Counted from the first letter of the stretch, positions 10,390 through 22,956 are shown. The stretch: 64,000 nucleotides of DNA from Xanthostigma xanthostigma (GCA_963575645.1 OY754473.1:6758001-6822000), one strand, 5' to 3'. Notes: a model not told the origin generated them from the letters alone. Program-made: numbers and translations.

Positions 10390-11739
10390 CAACGGGTAAC
10401 GGGCCGACGCGAAACGGTTACCTTTGTACACGATCCGCTAATATACGTGAGCGCGTCCGTTGTTATCGATATCGGTTCTATACTAATTGAAGGGCGAAGA
10501 AGTGCAAGTACGTTATGTCTTGCTTTATTTTTTGTAATTTTCTAAAGTCTTGTCCCAACACTGGCCTATTATGAACAAGGCTAATTAATAAATCCATATC
10601 AATATCAATTTTAAACTCCATATTCACATTAAGCAGCACAAGGTAGGTATAGGTAAAAACGTGCGCGCACATCTGTCGTCGTCAATAGACTTCAATGAAA
10701 TCACGTGGTCCACTGCATCGGACCGACCGCTGTCGCGCCAAGGGGCGACGTGCGGGTATCCGTTGAGTTTTGTTGCAACGGTTACATGCCCCGGATCTAC
10801 GATTTTTTCGAACCGGGGCAGAAACTTGATAAAGGCATTCCTCTCTCCGGCGTTTGAGATAATTTACTTATATGGTCTGATAGTAAATAAAGTGAATAAA
10901 ATAAATAACCCAAGGCAATCTAACAAAAATAGCGATCTGTAGAGTCGTGACGTACATACGTACAGTCCAACCGACAACTGCTGTTCGTGATTTTCAATTA
11001 CAATTTTAGTAGTATTTATGAACTCGAATTGATTTAAAAATGGTTCTGTTTTATAGATCAGAATCTCCTCTTTTCAAAAAGCTTCATTTTGAATGGATTT
11101 CGTGCGAAATTAACTAAGATATCACTTCTTATGTGAACGAAAGTCAGCTCTGACGCGCAAAGCGATAATAAAGCACATACCGCTAGGTTAGCGGTATGTG
11201 CAATAATTACAAATATTTATTTCTAAGATAGATACATTTCCAAATATCGTCAATCCGTCAAATTTCGACAGAGCTAGATCACTGAAATTTTATTTGTCGA
11301 CTGTATTTTGAAGTTAAACAAAAAGAAATAAATCCGGGATCAACACTTTTTTTCTCTTTGGGTCATTCAATGTTCATTAGTTTTTAGTTAACGACATTTT
11401 TGTCATTTTACATATTTTTGCCGGCTTTTAATTTCAAGTTCCTCTTTGAAAGGTATTAGCGATCACAAATTCCTCGTCGAAATATTTTCTTTACTTGTTG
11501 CATAAAAAGCAAACTTTCTATCTTCGCGCTAAAATATCTGTCAGAGTTAAGCCGATGAGGTCTGATCTTAATACGATGACCGGTCGCTGATTTATATTTG
11601 GAATTTAAAATTAAGCGCTTGTTGAAGGTTCGCGTAATAAATAACAGATCCGATTCTCTTTTCTAAAATTATCATCTTTATGAAATATACAGTGCGATCA
11701 CCGAAAGAACTAACATTGAAAAATTCCTGTATCCCTAGT
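10390..11739. other. unassigned, locally CpG-rich stretch
   Basis: About 10,640-10,860 is CpG-rich compared with the rest of the window. On the minus strand it has an open frame of about 70 codons without a clear start, with no recognised domain. A perfect 12-bp-arm hairpin (GCACATACCGCT) lies at 11,174-11,202. No gene can be supported. Confidence 0.3.
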
Positions 11740-12172
11740 AAATACAAGAAAAGAGTTTAAATATTTTTTGGTCAACTCGAGATTTACTATCTTCAAACTC
11801 AAGTTCCAAATCTTCTTGGTTCCCGAGCTTGTATGCCGTGGTCCATTGGTATTACTACCTGACGTTTCGTCTACAACTGCGGTAGGCGAGGCGATGTGGT
11901 AGCGGGCGAAGTGTCCTTCTAGGCTGCTTGTTAATGTCTACCACCGTTGTAGACGAAACGTCAGGTATTAATACCAAGCCCGGAAACCAAGAAGATTTGG
12001 ATCAACACCGGCCGGCCGTGAAAGCCTACACACTTGGATCAACCGGAAGTGTACATGCATTTTTTTTTCAAATGGCAACTTATATATTCAAAATCTCCAA
12101 TTTTTTCACTATAAAGTCATATAAAATTTTCATAAGGTTACGTAAGAAAATATTCGAGAAATTTATTAAGTA
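11740..12172 (+). repeat. dispersed repeat L, copy 1 (interrupted)
   Basis: This matches 24,895-25,112 in direct orientation, including CCGGAAGTGTACATG and AAGAAAATATTCGAGAAA. It is split by the inverted-repeat insertion at 11,803-12,042, which is missing from the other copy. Non-coding. Confidence 0.6.
11803..12042. mobile_element. Penelope-like terminal inverted repeat, insertion
   Basis: Two inverted copies of a block containing GTAGACGAAACGTCAGGTA face each other across a spacer of about 60 bp. TCAA occurs at both junctions. The empty site is visible at 24,985. Repeats ending in a stem plus CGAAACGT are familiar from Penelope-like elements; here the full hammerhead core is not preserved. 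A fragment of the same unit lies at 14,455-14,512. Confidence 0.45.
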
Positions 12173-12263
12173 GGTACACAGTAATAATTTTTTTTCCTAG
12201 CGCTCCACACATGTGTAAATTATTGATAATAATTACTGCGTACCTATTTAATTAATAAATTGA

Positions 12264-12868
12264 CTAGAGTGACCTGTGCAAATTATTCGCACTAAATAAG
12301 TATAACAATTATCACTTTACAAAATTATTTTTTAAATATGATTGCAGGTATTCAATTCGTTTCTAATTTTGCAAACTGCTTATAACGTTCTTCTTTTTGT
12401 TGTACTTATTACAATATGAAGCTCAGATGACAGATCGAAGAAATATTTTACTAAAATTGTCATTTAGAGGCGCAAGTAGCAAAAGCGTTGAGCTAAGCCG
12501 TCAGATGGCATCATGCAGCATTGCTGTGACGTTGTTCAGCGTTGCTCGCTGTTTCAAAATTAAATCCGTTAGATGGCAGTATGCAGTATTGTGTCTGTTG
12601 TATTACAATATGAAGGTCAGATGACAGATCGAAGTGTTGACGTTGTTTCAAAATTAAAGCCGTTAGATGGCAGACGTTGTTCAGCGTTCCTGTATTTTAA
12701 TTAATTTACAAAAACAAAAGCAATAATAAATTTTTTAGTTGTCGATGTCAGTAGAGCAAGCAATTATCTGTAAAATGATATAGTATAATTTATGTGGAGA
12801 AATTGTGAGGTTTTTTCTAAAAAGGGAGGCAAACATCTTAAACCTTAGCGTATTAATATAATATATGA
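12264..12868 (-). mobile_element. non-autonomous Helitron family A, copy A1
   Basis: Canonical Helitron ends: TC after A at the 5' end (minus strand), and CTAG before T at the 3' end. The 3' hairpin is degraded here (one base changed from GTGCGAATAATTCGCAC). The copy is 605 bp long. It shares its full length with six further copies and has no Rep/helicase frame. Confidence 0.85.
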
Positions 12869-13421
12869 TGCGTTACCAAATTTGCTCTTTATGTTTCTCC
12901 GGCGTTGAATCATTTCGATTTCCGCTTTAACGTTACAGCAAAACACATGCGTCTCTTGAGAAGTTTCACTTCAAAAACTGTCTAAACGAGTTTAAAAAAG
13001 GGACGACCTGTACACCGATACAATCGCAAACGGATCAGCATGTATGGGATCCAAGAGCTCTCGGGATTTCTCGACGCGCTGATTGACTGACATGACACCG
13101 GTTCATGAATGTTTGAAATGTTTGTCGGTGAATCGATTGAAACGCCATTCAATGACCTGATTTAAATATTATATAGTTTTTTAATATTATATATTTCACA
13201 AACAGTGTTCGTCCTAACATTAGGTTTGTCACTCGAATAAAATATTATCTCCTATTTAAAAAGACACAACACCGCCGTTACATGACAAAAATTGACATTT
13301 TTTTCAGTCCACATACAAATAAAGTTTGTATCATATACTTTTATTCTATACTGAGCATAGGAATAAAATCGCAATCGAACTATAATTAGGGTGCAAACAT
13401 ATACTTCTGTCTTTTTTTTAC
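12869..13421. other. unassigned stretch
   Basis: No gene or repeat family was recognised. Confidence 0.4.
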
Positions 13422-13655
13422 GCCGTAAGCACTGGCGTATTCAGAAGGGCAATGCAAGCACGGGGGACCCGGCTCAAGAAATTTTGAATTTGCCCCTCCT
13501 GGGCCAAAAACTGGGTACGCCCATGTTAACGTTTTTTTTAAGCCGTAAGCACTGGCGTATCCAGGAAGGCACAACAAGCACGGGAGATCCGGCTTAAGAA
13601 ATTTCTAATTTGCCCCCTCCTGGGCCAAAAGCAGGGTACGCCCATGTTAACGTCA
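13422..13655 (+). repeat. tandem duplication, 120-bp period
   Basis: Two adjacent units each run from GCCGTAAGCACTGGCGTAT to GGGTACGCCCATGTTAACG. The inner CACTGGCGTA and TACGCCCATG blocks look like the inverted ends of a small DNA element that was duplicated. Non-coding. Confidence 0.65.
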
Positions 13656-13842
13656 TAGAAAAACACAAAGTTTTTGAAACAGAGATACTTTATTCAGATT
13701 GAATGCAAGTACATCAACCAATCATATCATATGAGAAATCAGGGAATTACATCGAAGAAAAAGACGCAGATATATTCTCGATACGCTTTGTTGCCTTCAC
13801 TCACCGCATATTGAGTAGATAGGCAATGATTCATATAGGTTA

Positions 13843-14403
13843 TCATAATATATTAATACGCTAAGGTTAAAGATGTTTGCCTCCCTTTTTAGAAAAACCT
13901 CACAATTTCTCCACATAAATTATGTATCATTTTACAGATAATTGCTTGCTTTACTGACATCGACAACTAAAAAATGTATTATTGCTTTTGTTTTTGTAAA
14001 TTAATTAAAATACAGCAACGTTGAGCAACGTCTGCCATCTGACGGCTTTAATTTTTAAACAACGTCAACACTTCGATCTGTCATCTGACCTTCATATTGT
14101 AATACAACAGACACAATACTGCATACTGCCATCTAACGGCTTTAATTTTGAAACAGCCAGCAACGCTGAACAACGTCACAGCAATGCTGCATGATGCCAT
14201 CTGACGGCTTAGCTCAACGCTTTTGCTACTTGCGCCTCTATATGACAATTTTAGTATAATATTTCTTCGATCTGTCATCTGAGCTTCATATTGTGCAAAA
14301 TTAGAAACGAATTGAATACCTGTAATCATATTTAAAAAATATTTTTGTAAAGTGATAATTATTATACTTATTTAGTGCGAATAATTCGCACAGGTCACAC
14401 TAG
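13843..14403 (+). mobile_element. Helitron family A, copy A2
   Basis: TC after A at the start. An intact GTGCGAATAATTCGCAC hairpin lies 8 nt before CTAG, which is followed by T. It lacks about 37 bp that the other copies have near the 3' end, between CTTCATATTGT and GCAAAATTAGAAACG. Confidence 0.85.
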
Positions 14404-14922
14404 TTATTAAATATAATATGGTCTGTGTACAGTTTGTAATGAAACGACTCGTAGATGCAAATCTTCTTGGTTTTCAGGCTTGTAGGCCGTGGTTCATCGA
14501 TATTTCTACCTTGCTATGCAAATCATTAGAGGCTCTCCTCGGGATCTGCCGTGTCTGTACAGGAATTTGTCTAATTTCGATACCTAACTGTACATTGGAG
14601 TGATAGTCAGCTGTCAGTGTTGACGGTCCGGAGTCCCCCCTTTTTTCTTAATTGATTACTGATTAATTGATTAACATTTTTTGTCGATTTGCAATGGAAT
14701 GCGATCCGTCTAATAAAAAAAAAACAGCCAGTGAGTCGGTGAGTGAGTCTAACGTACATGTATTGTTTGACGGTTCGTTTGATTTATTATATAATATCAG
14801 CTGATCAACTCCTGTTAACAGAAGATAGGAATTCGATACTTAAAAACAGGCCCTGAGCAAACACTAAAACCTTGAATCGCAATACAAAACTCCGTCGTCA
14901 AAATAGTAGGTATATATTATTA
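14404..14922. other. unassigned stretch with a Penelope-like fragment
   Basis: At 14,455-14,512 the sequence matches the left side of the 11.8 kb Penelope-like unit (AATCTTCTTGGTTTTC, GGCCGTGGTTCATC). The rest is not recognised. Confidence 0.4.
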
Positions 14923-15512
14923 CTAGAGTGACCTGTGCGAATTATTCGCACTAAATAAGTATAATAATTATCACTTTACAAAATTGTTTTTTAAATATGA
15001 TTGCAGGTATTCAATTCGTTTCTAATTTTGCACACTGCTTATAACGTTCTTCTTTTTGTTGTATTACAATATGAAGCTCAGATGACAGTTCGAAGAAATA
15101 TTTTACTAAAATTGTCATATAGAGGCGCAAGTAGCAAAAGCGTTGAGCTAAGCCGTCAGATGGCATCAAGCAGCATTGCTGTGACGTTGTTCAGCGTTGC
15201 TCGCTGTTTCAAAATTAAAGCCGTCAGATGGCAGTATGCAGTATTGTGTCTGTTGTATTATAATATGAAGGTCAGATGACAGATCGAAGTGTTGACGTTG
15301 TTTCAAAATTAAAACCGTCAGATGGCAGACGTTGTTTAGCGTTGCTGTTAATTAATTTACAAAAACAAAAGCAACAATAAATTTTTAATTGGCGATGTCA
15401 GTAGAGCAAGCAATTATTTGTAAAATGATATATAATTTATGTGGAGAAATTGTGTGGTTTTTTCTAAAAAGGGAAGCAAACATCTTAAACCTTAGCGTAT
15501 TAATATATATGA
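14923..15512 (-). mobile_element. Helitron family A, copy A3
   Basis: CTAG at the left edge is followed by the GTGCGAATTATTCGCAC hairpin. The 5' end (TCATATATATTAATACGC on the minus strand) is at the right edge. The target is A|T. It is 590 bp long and non-coding. Confidence 0.85.
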
Positions 15513-15927
15513 TGATGATTGTATTTTTATGTGAATTTAAATTTGTTTATGGTCAAAATTAAAATATGTAACGCCTTAAAACATCGTTTGAAATGATTTT
15601 TTTTTTGTTCAGTAATCAGTTCCAATACCCAATGTTTACTAAAAAATTAAATTTTATTCTTGACACAAATACGATATATTTTTCATTCGTCAATTCTTGT
15701 TTTACCGCGATGACGTCATAATGCCACTGTTGACTGATCTACTCGAATCAAATTAATCTCGTAATATTAAACAGTTCTTGAGCTCAGTTTAGTTTTCATT
15801 AAAGCAAGAATTTGTGTAAATTCTTAAACTGATCTACTACTGTTTCAATTTTTTTTTAAACGGCGCTTTGATATATAAATACACGGGCAAGTACCGACAT
15901 TGATGAACAAGTAAGTTCCAAGACTGC
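15513..15927. other. unassigned stretch before the 14-bp array
   Basis: No gene is seen. A TATATAAATAC block occurs at about 15,870 without other promoter support. Confidence 0.35.
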
Positions 15928-17195
15928 AAGATCATTGAAAATGATTCAGTAAACACGATTCTATGAAAATAAATCTACGTAAATGAATCATTGAAAATGA
16001 ATCTATGAAAATTAATAATTGAAAACTAATCCATGAAAATGAATCATTGAAAATGAATCATGAAAATGAATCCATGAAAATTAATAATTGAAAACTAATC
16101 CATGAAAATGAATCATTGAAAATGAATGCTTGAAAATTAATAACTGAAAATGAATCTATGAATATGAATCATTAAAAATGAATCCCTGAAAATGAATGCA
16201 TGAAAATTAATAGCAGAAAATGTATCACTGAAAATAAATCCCTGAAAATGAATCATTAAAAATGAGTGCATGAAAATTAATAACTGAAAATGAATCAATA
16301 AAAATGAATCCTTGAAAATGAATAATTGAAAATGAATGCATGAAAATTAATAACAGAAAATGAATCAATGAAAATGAATCCCTGAAAAAAATCATTGAAA
16401 ATGAATTAATGAAAATTTATAACTAAAATTGAATCTATGAAAATTAATCATTAAAAATAAATCCCTGAAAATTAATAATTGAAAATGAATCATTGAAAAT
16501 GAAAGCATGAAAATTAATAACTGAAAATGAATCAATGAATATGAATCAATAAAAATGAATCCCTGAAAATGAATAATTAAAAATGAATGCATGAAAATTA
16601 ATAACAAAAATTAATCAATGAAAATGAATCCCTGAAAAAAATCATTGAAAATGAATGAATGAAAATTTATAACTAAAAATGAATCAATGAAAATTAATCA
16701 TTAAAAATGAATCCCTGAAAATGAATAATTGAAAATGAATGCATGACAATTAATTGCAGAAAATGAATCACTGAAAATAAATCCCTGAAAATGAATCATG
16801 AAAAATTAGTGCATGAAAATTAATAACTGAAAATGAATCAATGAATTTGAATCAATAAAAATGAATTCCTGAAAATGGATCATTGAAAATGATTGCATGA
16901 AAATTAATAACAGAAAATGAATCCCTGAAAATGATTCATTGAAAATGATAGCATGAAAATTAATAACTAAAAATCAATCAAATGAAAATGAATCATTAAA
17001 AATAAATCCCTGAAAATTAATAATTGAAAATGAATCCATGAAAATGAATGCATGAAAATTAATAACTGAAAATAAATCAATAAAAATGAATCCCTGAAAA
17101 TTAATAATTGAAAATTAGTCCATAAAAATGAATCATTGACAATGGTTAATTAACAACGATTCTTTGAAAATGAATCAACGAAAATGAACCGTGGA
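15928..17195 (+). repeat. tandem array of 14-bp units
   Basis: About 1.27 kb is built from variants of GAATCATTGAAAAT (GAATCCCTGAAAAT, GAATGCATGAAAAT, TAATAACTGAAAAT and others). The variants recur in a fixed order, which suggests a higher-order unit of four to five 14-mers. The period is not a multiple of three and stops are frequent, so it is not coding. Both edges decay gradually. Confidence 0.9.
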
Positions 17196-18516
17196 AACTG
17201 ACCTTCAGACGAATAAGAATGTCTGGCTTATATAAGAGGCGTGAATTAATTTTTTTAGTGTGGCGGCTCCGTCTTGGTGGTATTTTGTTCTAGATTTTTG
17301 AGTACGGTCCTGTTTGTTTACATATAGTTCCTCTCTCTTTAATTATAACATTAATGCATACAAAAAAACCGCGTAACTGTATTAATGTTACATTTTGTAA
17401 CATGTTAATATTTTTTTCATCCGGACCCCTGGTGTCTATTTAAAGCATAGATCGTAGTTGAAGACAATTTCTCATAGCTTAAATCAAATTTATTATTCGA
17501 AACCTGTCAATATTTTGACACTTGTTGAAAAATTAACATTATAAAATTATGTTCTTTTAATGTATCGTTCTTTATTGTGTTGATCATAGTCTAGAGACTT
17601 TTCTTTGCTTGACTATTTTTCATTATTTTATTATAATAAATTACGTAAAATTAGGCTAGCTAAAAAATCGACAAATCAGCGAAAAGTATCATAACTACAA
17701 AATTTTGGTTACCTTCGTATGATCAAACTTTTTGTGGCCAATTTGTGTTCCAAATTAAATTCTACTAGCTTTTGATGAAAATATATTATAGGTATACCTT
17801 AATATTTGGAAAGATTGGAAGTCCCCCGACTCGTTCCTTTCGCGGTTGAATAAATTCATTTAAAAATTATTTTTTTACTTTTTTAAAGCCATATTATTAT
17901 AAAACTGTTTTTTTGAGTTTTTTTAAACACGAATTTTAATTACAGCTCTAAAAAACTACACTCAAATGACTAAGTTTATAAAAATTATTTATATATTTAT
18001 AAATATTTATATAAATTATTGTATCGTCACGGGTTCCTAACGAGTGTGCAAAATTTCAAATTATTTGAACGTCCGGAAGTGGATAAAAATTAAATTGGAA
18101 GATTCCATTACATACAGGTGAAGTTAATAAAAGAGTGTTATCATGAAATGAAATGTTTAGAATTTTTTGGATAAGTGTTTTTGTCCGGTTCTTCCTCGAA
18201 TCGCCGTTCCAAATTTCGTCATTATTATATAAATTGGAGGTCGCCTCTTGGCTTCCAATCGCTAAAGCTTCAGGTACATTAAGGTTCATTAATAACTTCA
18301 TTATCTAACGTATTACACTAACAATGAGCCGAAATCATGTACCGAAGAATGGCCAACTAAAATTGACGCGTTATGCATTTTAAAATTCTTTAGACAATTT
18401 CGTCTAGTAAAATTTTGACGAAATGAGGATTATTATAATCTACTCTGTAACAAAAGTTTTGCTACATATTACACGTCGGACATGCGCGTCGTATCCCAAC
18501 AGACTAAAGTCATGAT
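17196..18516. other. unassigned AT-rich stretch
   Basis: No gene was recognised. Around 18,040-18,300 the sequence resembles generic insect repeat material, but I cannot define ends. Confidence 0.35.
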
Positions 18517-18729
18517 CAATATGAAAAAAAGGTCCAAGTTCGATACAAAGATCAAGTGAGTTTACCGGCTTTGCCGAAAAAAAGAAGTGAGATCTAAGGA
18601 CGTGCCAAGTTTTTCACGCGCACGAGTCATTTATTTATAATATAAAACATAAGACTTGGCACCTCACTTCTTTTCTTCGGGAAGACCCACTTGGTCTTTG
18701 TAATGAGCTGGGCCTTTTTTTCATATTTA
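18517..18729. repeat. small foldback
   Basis: The left part (AATATGAAAAAAAGGTCCAA, GATCAAGTG) is inverted at the right (CCACTTGGTCTTTG, TTTTTTTCATATT). The arms are about 65-75 bp with several mismatches. Non-coding. Confidence 0.55.
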
Positions 18730-18762
18730 TATTTTCGGTGGAATTTCAAAACTTTTCGTAAA

Positions 18763-18915
18763 GTTATTCTGCAATATTATCTGGGCACATAATATTATAT
18801 ATATCACCAACTAGACGCGAGTAATATTCGGACCATCGGTTGATGTATTCGGGGTCGATGCTCATCCCAGCACCGGCTAGACGCTTATGAATCATATGAT
18901 GATATCCATCAGTCA
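18763..18915 (-). other. 50-codon ORF, possible exon fragment
   Basis: A minus-strand frame, too short to be notable by length, reads HKRLAGAGMSIDPEYINRW and ends in a natural stop after IAE. Its composition looks protein-like. No splice sites or homologue are recognised. The large foldback at 18,967 lies just upstream and may interrupt it. Confidence 0.2.
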
Positions 18916-18966
18916 TTCAAATCGTGATTTTTTGACACTCGTATCTAGCAAACTGTTCCACCTGGA

Positions 18967-19701
18967 CATACCGGGTGAGGCAAAAGTCCCGGAACGGTTG
19001 AATATCTCGCATACTACGCATCATATAAAAAAAAAAAATACGTGTCAAATATTTTTCGCAAAACTATTTTTTGATACCACACATGACTCCCCACCCCCCA
19101 CCCAGATGGTGGGGGGAGGGGCAACTTTAAAATTTTAAATAGGAACCCCTATTTTTTATTGCAGATTCGGATTCTACGGGAAAAATTACATCAATTGTAT
19201 GTAATTTTTTTTTTTATTTTAATATTACTATCAATACAACAAATTAAATTCACCCTTCACTAAATAAATCCATATCTACAAACTAACGTTTTCATAAAAT
19301 TTTTAAGTCTGGTCCTGTCGGGCCGATTTTAATAAAATTTTGGTAGCACATTTTAATCATTACTAAAGGGTTAAATTTCAATTTTGAAACGATTCGGAGA
19401 AATTTTTCGGTATTTTTGGGCCCAAAAATATTTTTCAACCGCTAAAACCCACGGGAAAAATTACATCAATTGTATGTAATTTTTCCCGTAAAGTCCGAAT
19501 CTGCAATAAAAAATAGGGGTTCCTATTTAAAATTTTAAAGTTGCCCCTCCCCCCACCAACTGGGTGGGGAGTGGGGAGTCATGTGTGGTATCAAAAAATA
19601 GTTTTGCGAAAAATATTTGACACGTATTTTTTTTTTTTTTTATATGATGCGTAGTATGCGAGATATTCAACCGTTCCGGGACTTTTGCCTCACCCGGTAT
19701 G
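18967..19701. mobile_element. large foldback element, arms about 250 bp
   Basis: The left arm (18,967-19,214) and right arm (19,451-19,701) are near-identical inverted copies. The outer ends are CATACCGGGTGAGGC and its inverse. Each inner end carries a smaller palindrome, ATTACATCAATTGTATGTAA. The spacer of about 236 bp is AT-rich. There is no ORF and no recognised superfamily. Confidence 0.75.
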
Positions 19702-19889
19702 AAATTTGGGTTGTTACTTATGTATGATAACCTTATCCTCCCTGAAAATTTTCAGTTCTATAACGCAACTAGCCTCTGAGATATAAGGGAGTCGAAAAGC
19801 ACTCGAATTAGGGCGTATAAAACTTGCACATTGCTATGCGATAACTTATCTTTATTGCACAATAAAGATTAGGGGTCAACTATAACACA

Positions 19890-20046
19890 GGTCAATTGTA
19901 ACAGTGACTATTTTAGTGACATCTACCAACAAAATGAGAAAATAATTCTACTGCATTGATGTACATTCAGTCACCAGCGACTGAATAGTATCAGTATCTC
20001 ATTTTGTTGGTAGATGTCTCTAAAATAGTCACTGTTACAATTGACC
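19890..20046. mobile_element. short palindromic MITE
   Basis: The ends GGTCAATTGTAACAGTGAC and their inverse form arms of about 49 bp. The centre contains a second hairpin, ATTCAGTC/GACTGAAT. Non-coding, 157 bp. Confidence 0.65.
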
Positions 20047-20709
20047 CCGTCCTCCCCTACTAGGTGTGCTTCAAATTCACCAGGCATGCGTGTAGCAATA
20101 ACGCCCGGACATTCTAATGTTTTCACTTCAAGATTTTTTCGCTAGACGATCCGTCGATGGATAGATACTTATTGACGTATAACAATATATAATTAAAAGC
20201 TACACGTTGGATATAATTTGATTGGCACCGAGCCATTTTATTTACCATATTAAGTGGTCTGTGCCTATTCAATCATGTACTTACTTACATGAACACGGGC
20301 ACTCTTAGATCAGAACTTGTTCAGAAATTTGTCAGGTTTCAATCGAACAGTAAAGCCTATCGCGTATGACACATTCCCTCATACTGTGGGAGGCTGACAT
20401 GGAGAATAAATAACCAGAAGCGCTTTAATTCTTCCAGTAACCTGGAATTCTATCCAGAAACGGTCAGTGCCGTACCGTCTCGAGGGTTCGAAGGTATGCA
20501 GCGAATTGTTTCTTATGCGTCAGGTTTAATATAATAGAATAGAATAGTATAGTTTGTAGAGCCAAGTATGGATACAGTCGTCAAAATAATTGGAAAAAAA
20601 ATCAGAATATATAATATGGCACAGTTCCTACAAGATCAAGTTAGAAAAAAAAAATTGGTTGTCTGTAAAGTCGGTTTACGGACGATAGTTTTACGTGATA
20701 ACGTATTCC
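20047..20709. other. unassigned stretch
   Basis: No gene or repeat family was recognised. Confidence 0.35.
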
Positions 20710-21165
20710 GTATTCCGCTTATCCTTGGTGTCGGAATGATAAGAAATGTCAAAAGTGACGTTTGCAACTTACAAAGTATTATGTTCTAATAATAATTGGT
20801 TATTCCAATACTTAACTTAGCAGGCTTTGCATTTCACAATATACTAATGTCAAAAAATTGAATTAAACATTAGAAATGCAGCTGTTTTCATGTTAAGACA
20901 AGACATACGTTTGCTTCTAATTTCCATGTACGGCAAACAAAGACAACCGACCGCGTCGTGCCATGCATTACACAACATTGCATTTATACAGCTATTTCTC
21001 TATATAAATTTGTATAAAATATTTTTCTATATAAATTTGTATAAAAAAACTGTTTAGGCAAATTCTGTTATACGAAATCTATGTAAAATGTTCTCCTCTT
21101 TCGTTTAAGACTGGTTTCAAACCGATCTGATTTAAATTGAGCGAGAAATTAGCAAAAAGCACGCA
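20710..21165 (+). repeat. dispersed repeat, direct copy of 27,280-27,672
   Basis: Shared blocks include GAAATGTCAAAA(A/G)TGACG, ATAAATTTGTATAAAAAA and TCTCCTCTTTCGTTTAAGAC. Non-coding. The class is unknown. Confidence 0.55.
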
Positions 21166-21315
21166 CAGGGTCAGGCGGAACGTTACGCGTTAGGAACGTT
21201 AGGAACGTTAGGAACGTTACGTTACACTTTTTCGAACATGCAGCCGGTGTTTTATCAATTTATAATATTGGTGATTCATCAATTTATAAGACGTTATCAC
21301 GTCAATAATTTAAAT

Positions 21316-21582
21316 AAAAAAAAGTTTAAAAACTAAAACCCGACTACTGAAAAGTATGAAACAAGAAAATATTCTCATCTGAGGATAAAATTTGTCATAT
21401 ATATGAGGCCCCTCTAGATGTATAGCGTGATGCACTTTGCTCTAGAGCTTATGATCGCTTACTACAGTTAAAATGTAATGTTTTGCGAGGGTAGGTGGCA
21501 TACGACCACGGCTATCCTCAGATGAGAATATTTTACTGTTTCATACTTTTCAGTAGTCGGGTTGTGGTTTTTGAACTTATTT
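21316..21582. repeat. foldback, arms about 70 bp
   Basis: The left arm contains CCCGACTACTGAAAAGTATG and ATTCTCATCTGAGGATA, and both recur inverted in the right arm (21,513-21,582). The centre of about 125 bp is unrelated. Non-coding. Confidence 0.65.
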
Positions 21583-21975
21583 TTGATTGATCTGCCAATA
21601 GTGTGTGTGATTTCAATGGCTTCCTGTAATATTTGCGATTTATTTTTGATACAAGGATGTTCTATACCAGACAACTGACATGTGATCTAATGTTATTAAA
21701 ACTAATGAGGCTTTCGCAAGCAATCCATCAAAATAAAATGTATTTATCTAAACTTTTATATGAAAAAAAAAATGGTTACCCAATACATAAAATTATCGTG
21801 TCCGAATACAGAATATGTACGACTCTAATATACATGAAGTTGTCATAATGTCTTTTTCGAGCTGAGAATAAATTTAAATTATTTTAAAAGGAATTTATTA
21901 TTTTTGTTGATAGATAATTGCTACGATGATTTCACAGAAGTTAAATGTAAAGAAATATTTAAATTAAATTATTTT

Positions 21976-22295
21976 TTGAAGTAAAACTTCTTTACGCACG
22001 CTTGACTTGAAGAGTAAGCTGGTGAATGCGTGACGAGAGTTTTACGGAAGTGTAATCGGGCGAGGCGAACGGAAGTTGAGAGGGAGATATAAGTTAGTGA
22101 AGATAGAAAGAGGATGACAAATACTTCACTGGCTAGTGGCGCCATCAGGTGGCCGAAAATATAAGCAGTACTAACAATAGAATGAGACATACTTTACTTG
22201 CTAGTGGCGCTATCGGGTGACAAAAAAAAGTTTTGTAAACATACTTTAAATAATATTTCATAAAGATTTACGCTTAAAATCCAACGAGAGCTAAG
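21976..22295 (+). repeat. dispersed repeat J, copy 1
   Basis: Direct match to 35,218-35,580. It includes GTAAAACTTCTTTACGCACG, GTGATCGGGCGAGGCGAACG-like sequence and CTTCACTGGCTAGTGGCGCC. No coding function is recognised. Confidence 0.6.
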
Positions 22296-22956
22296 TAATT
22301 GCAATGTATTACTTTTGTTTTCATTTCTTTCTTCTTACATTAGACTATTCATTTCGTTCTTGAACAATTTTATAAATTAATATTTTGTTCAATACATTAA
22401 ATATTCTACGTTTAAAGTGAATAAAATTGTAAATTCATTTTAAAGTTCATATTTAGTGAATTTTCGGGTGAATAATAACAAATTATGGCAGGAAGAAGTT
22501 TTACTTCAGTCGTGTGGTCTAAAGCACACTGTTTTTTTTATTTCAGATGCCTTCAACCACGCTTGTAGGTTATACGCACTCACTTTTTTAATCAATAATA
22601 ATTACCAATTGTATTATTTTTATAATGTAAATTACATTTTAATGTTGTGGCAACGATAAAATTACGAAGGTGTGTTTACAAAACTGTCCACGCAAGTAAT
22701 ATTATTGACTAGGAAACAGCTTGGGTTATCTTCTCTTAAACCTTGGGCTCCCAGCATTGTTTTATGGATGGGATAGTTTTGTGGGAGTTTATTACGTTTT
22801 ATAGGTTAGGTTACGTCTGCATCGATATTTTATACAAAGATCAAATTATTTTTAATCAAATTGTTTCCGTCTAGGTTATTTAAGTCTCGGAGTTCGAGGC
22901 TAAAAAACAGTTTCACGACAGGAATTATTTCGGGAACATCCGTAAATACAAACATA
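22296..22956. other. unassigned AT-rich stretch
   Basis: No gene or repeat family was recognised. Confidence 0.4.

Noticed and set aside
10630-10860. GC-rich open frame on the minus strand as an exon
   Set aside because: No start, no convincing splice sites and no recognised protein family; mentioned only as a CpG-rich patch.
16392-16607. 71-codon ORF in the 14-bp array
   Set aside because: It arises from a stop-poor phase of a 14-bp repeat; the period is out of frame and the array is interrupted by stops.
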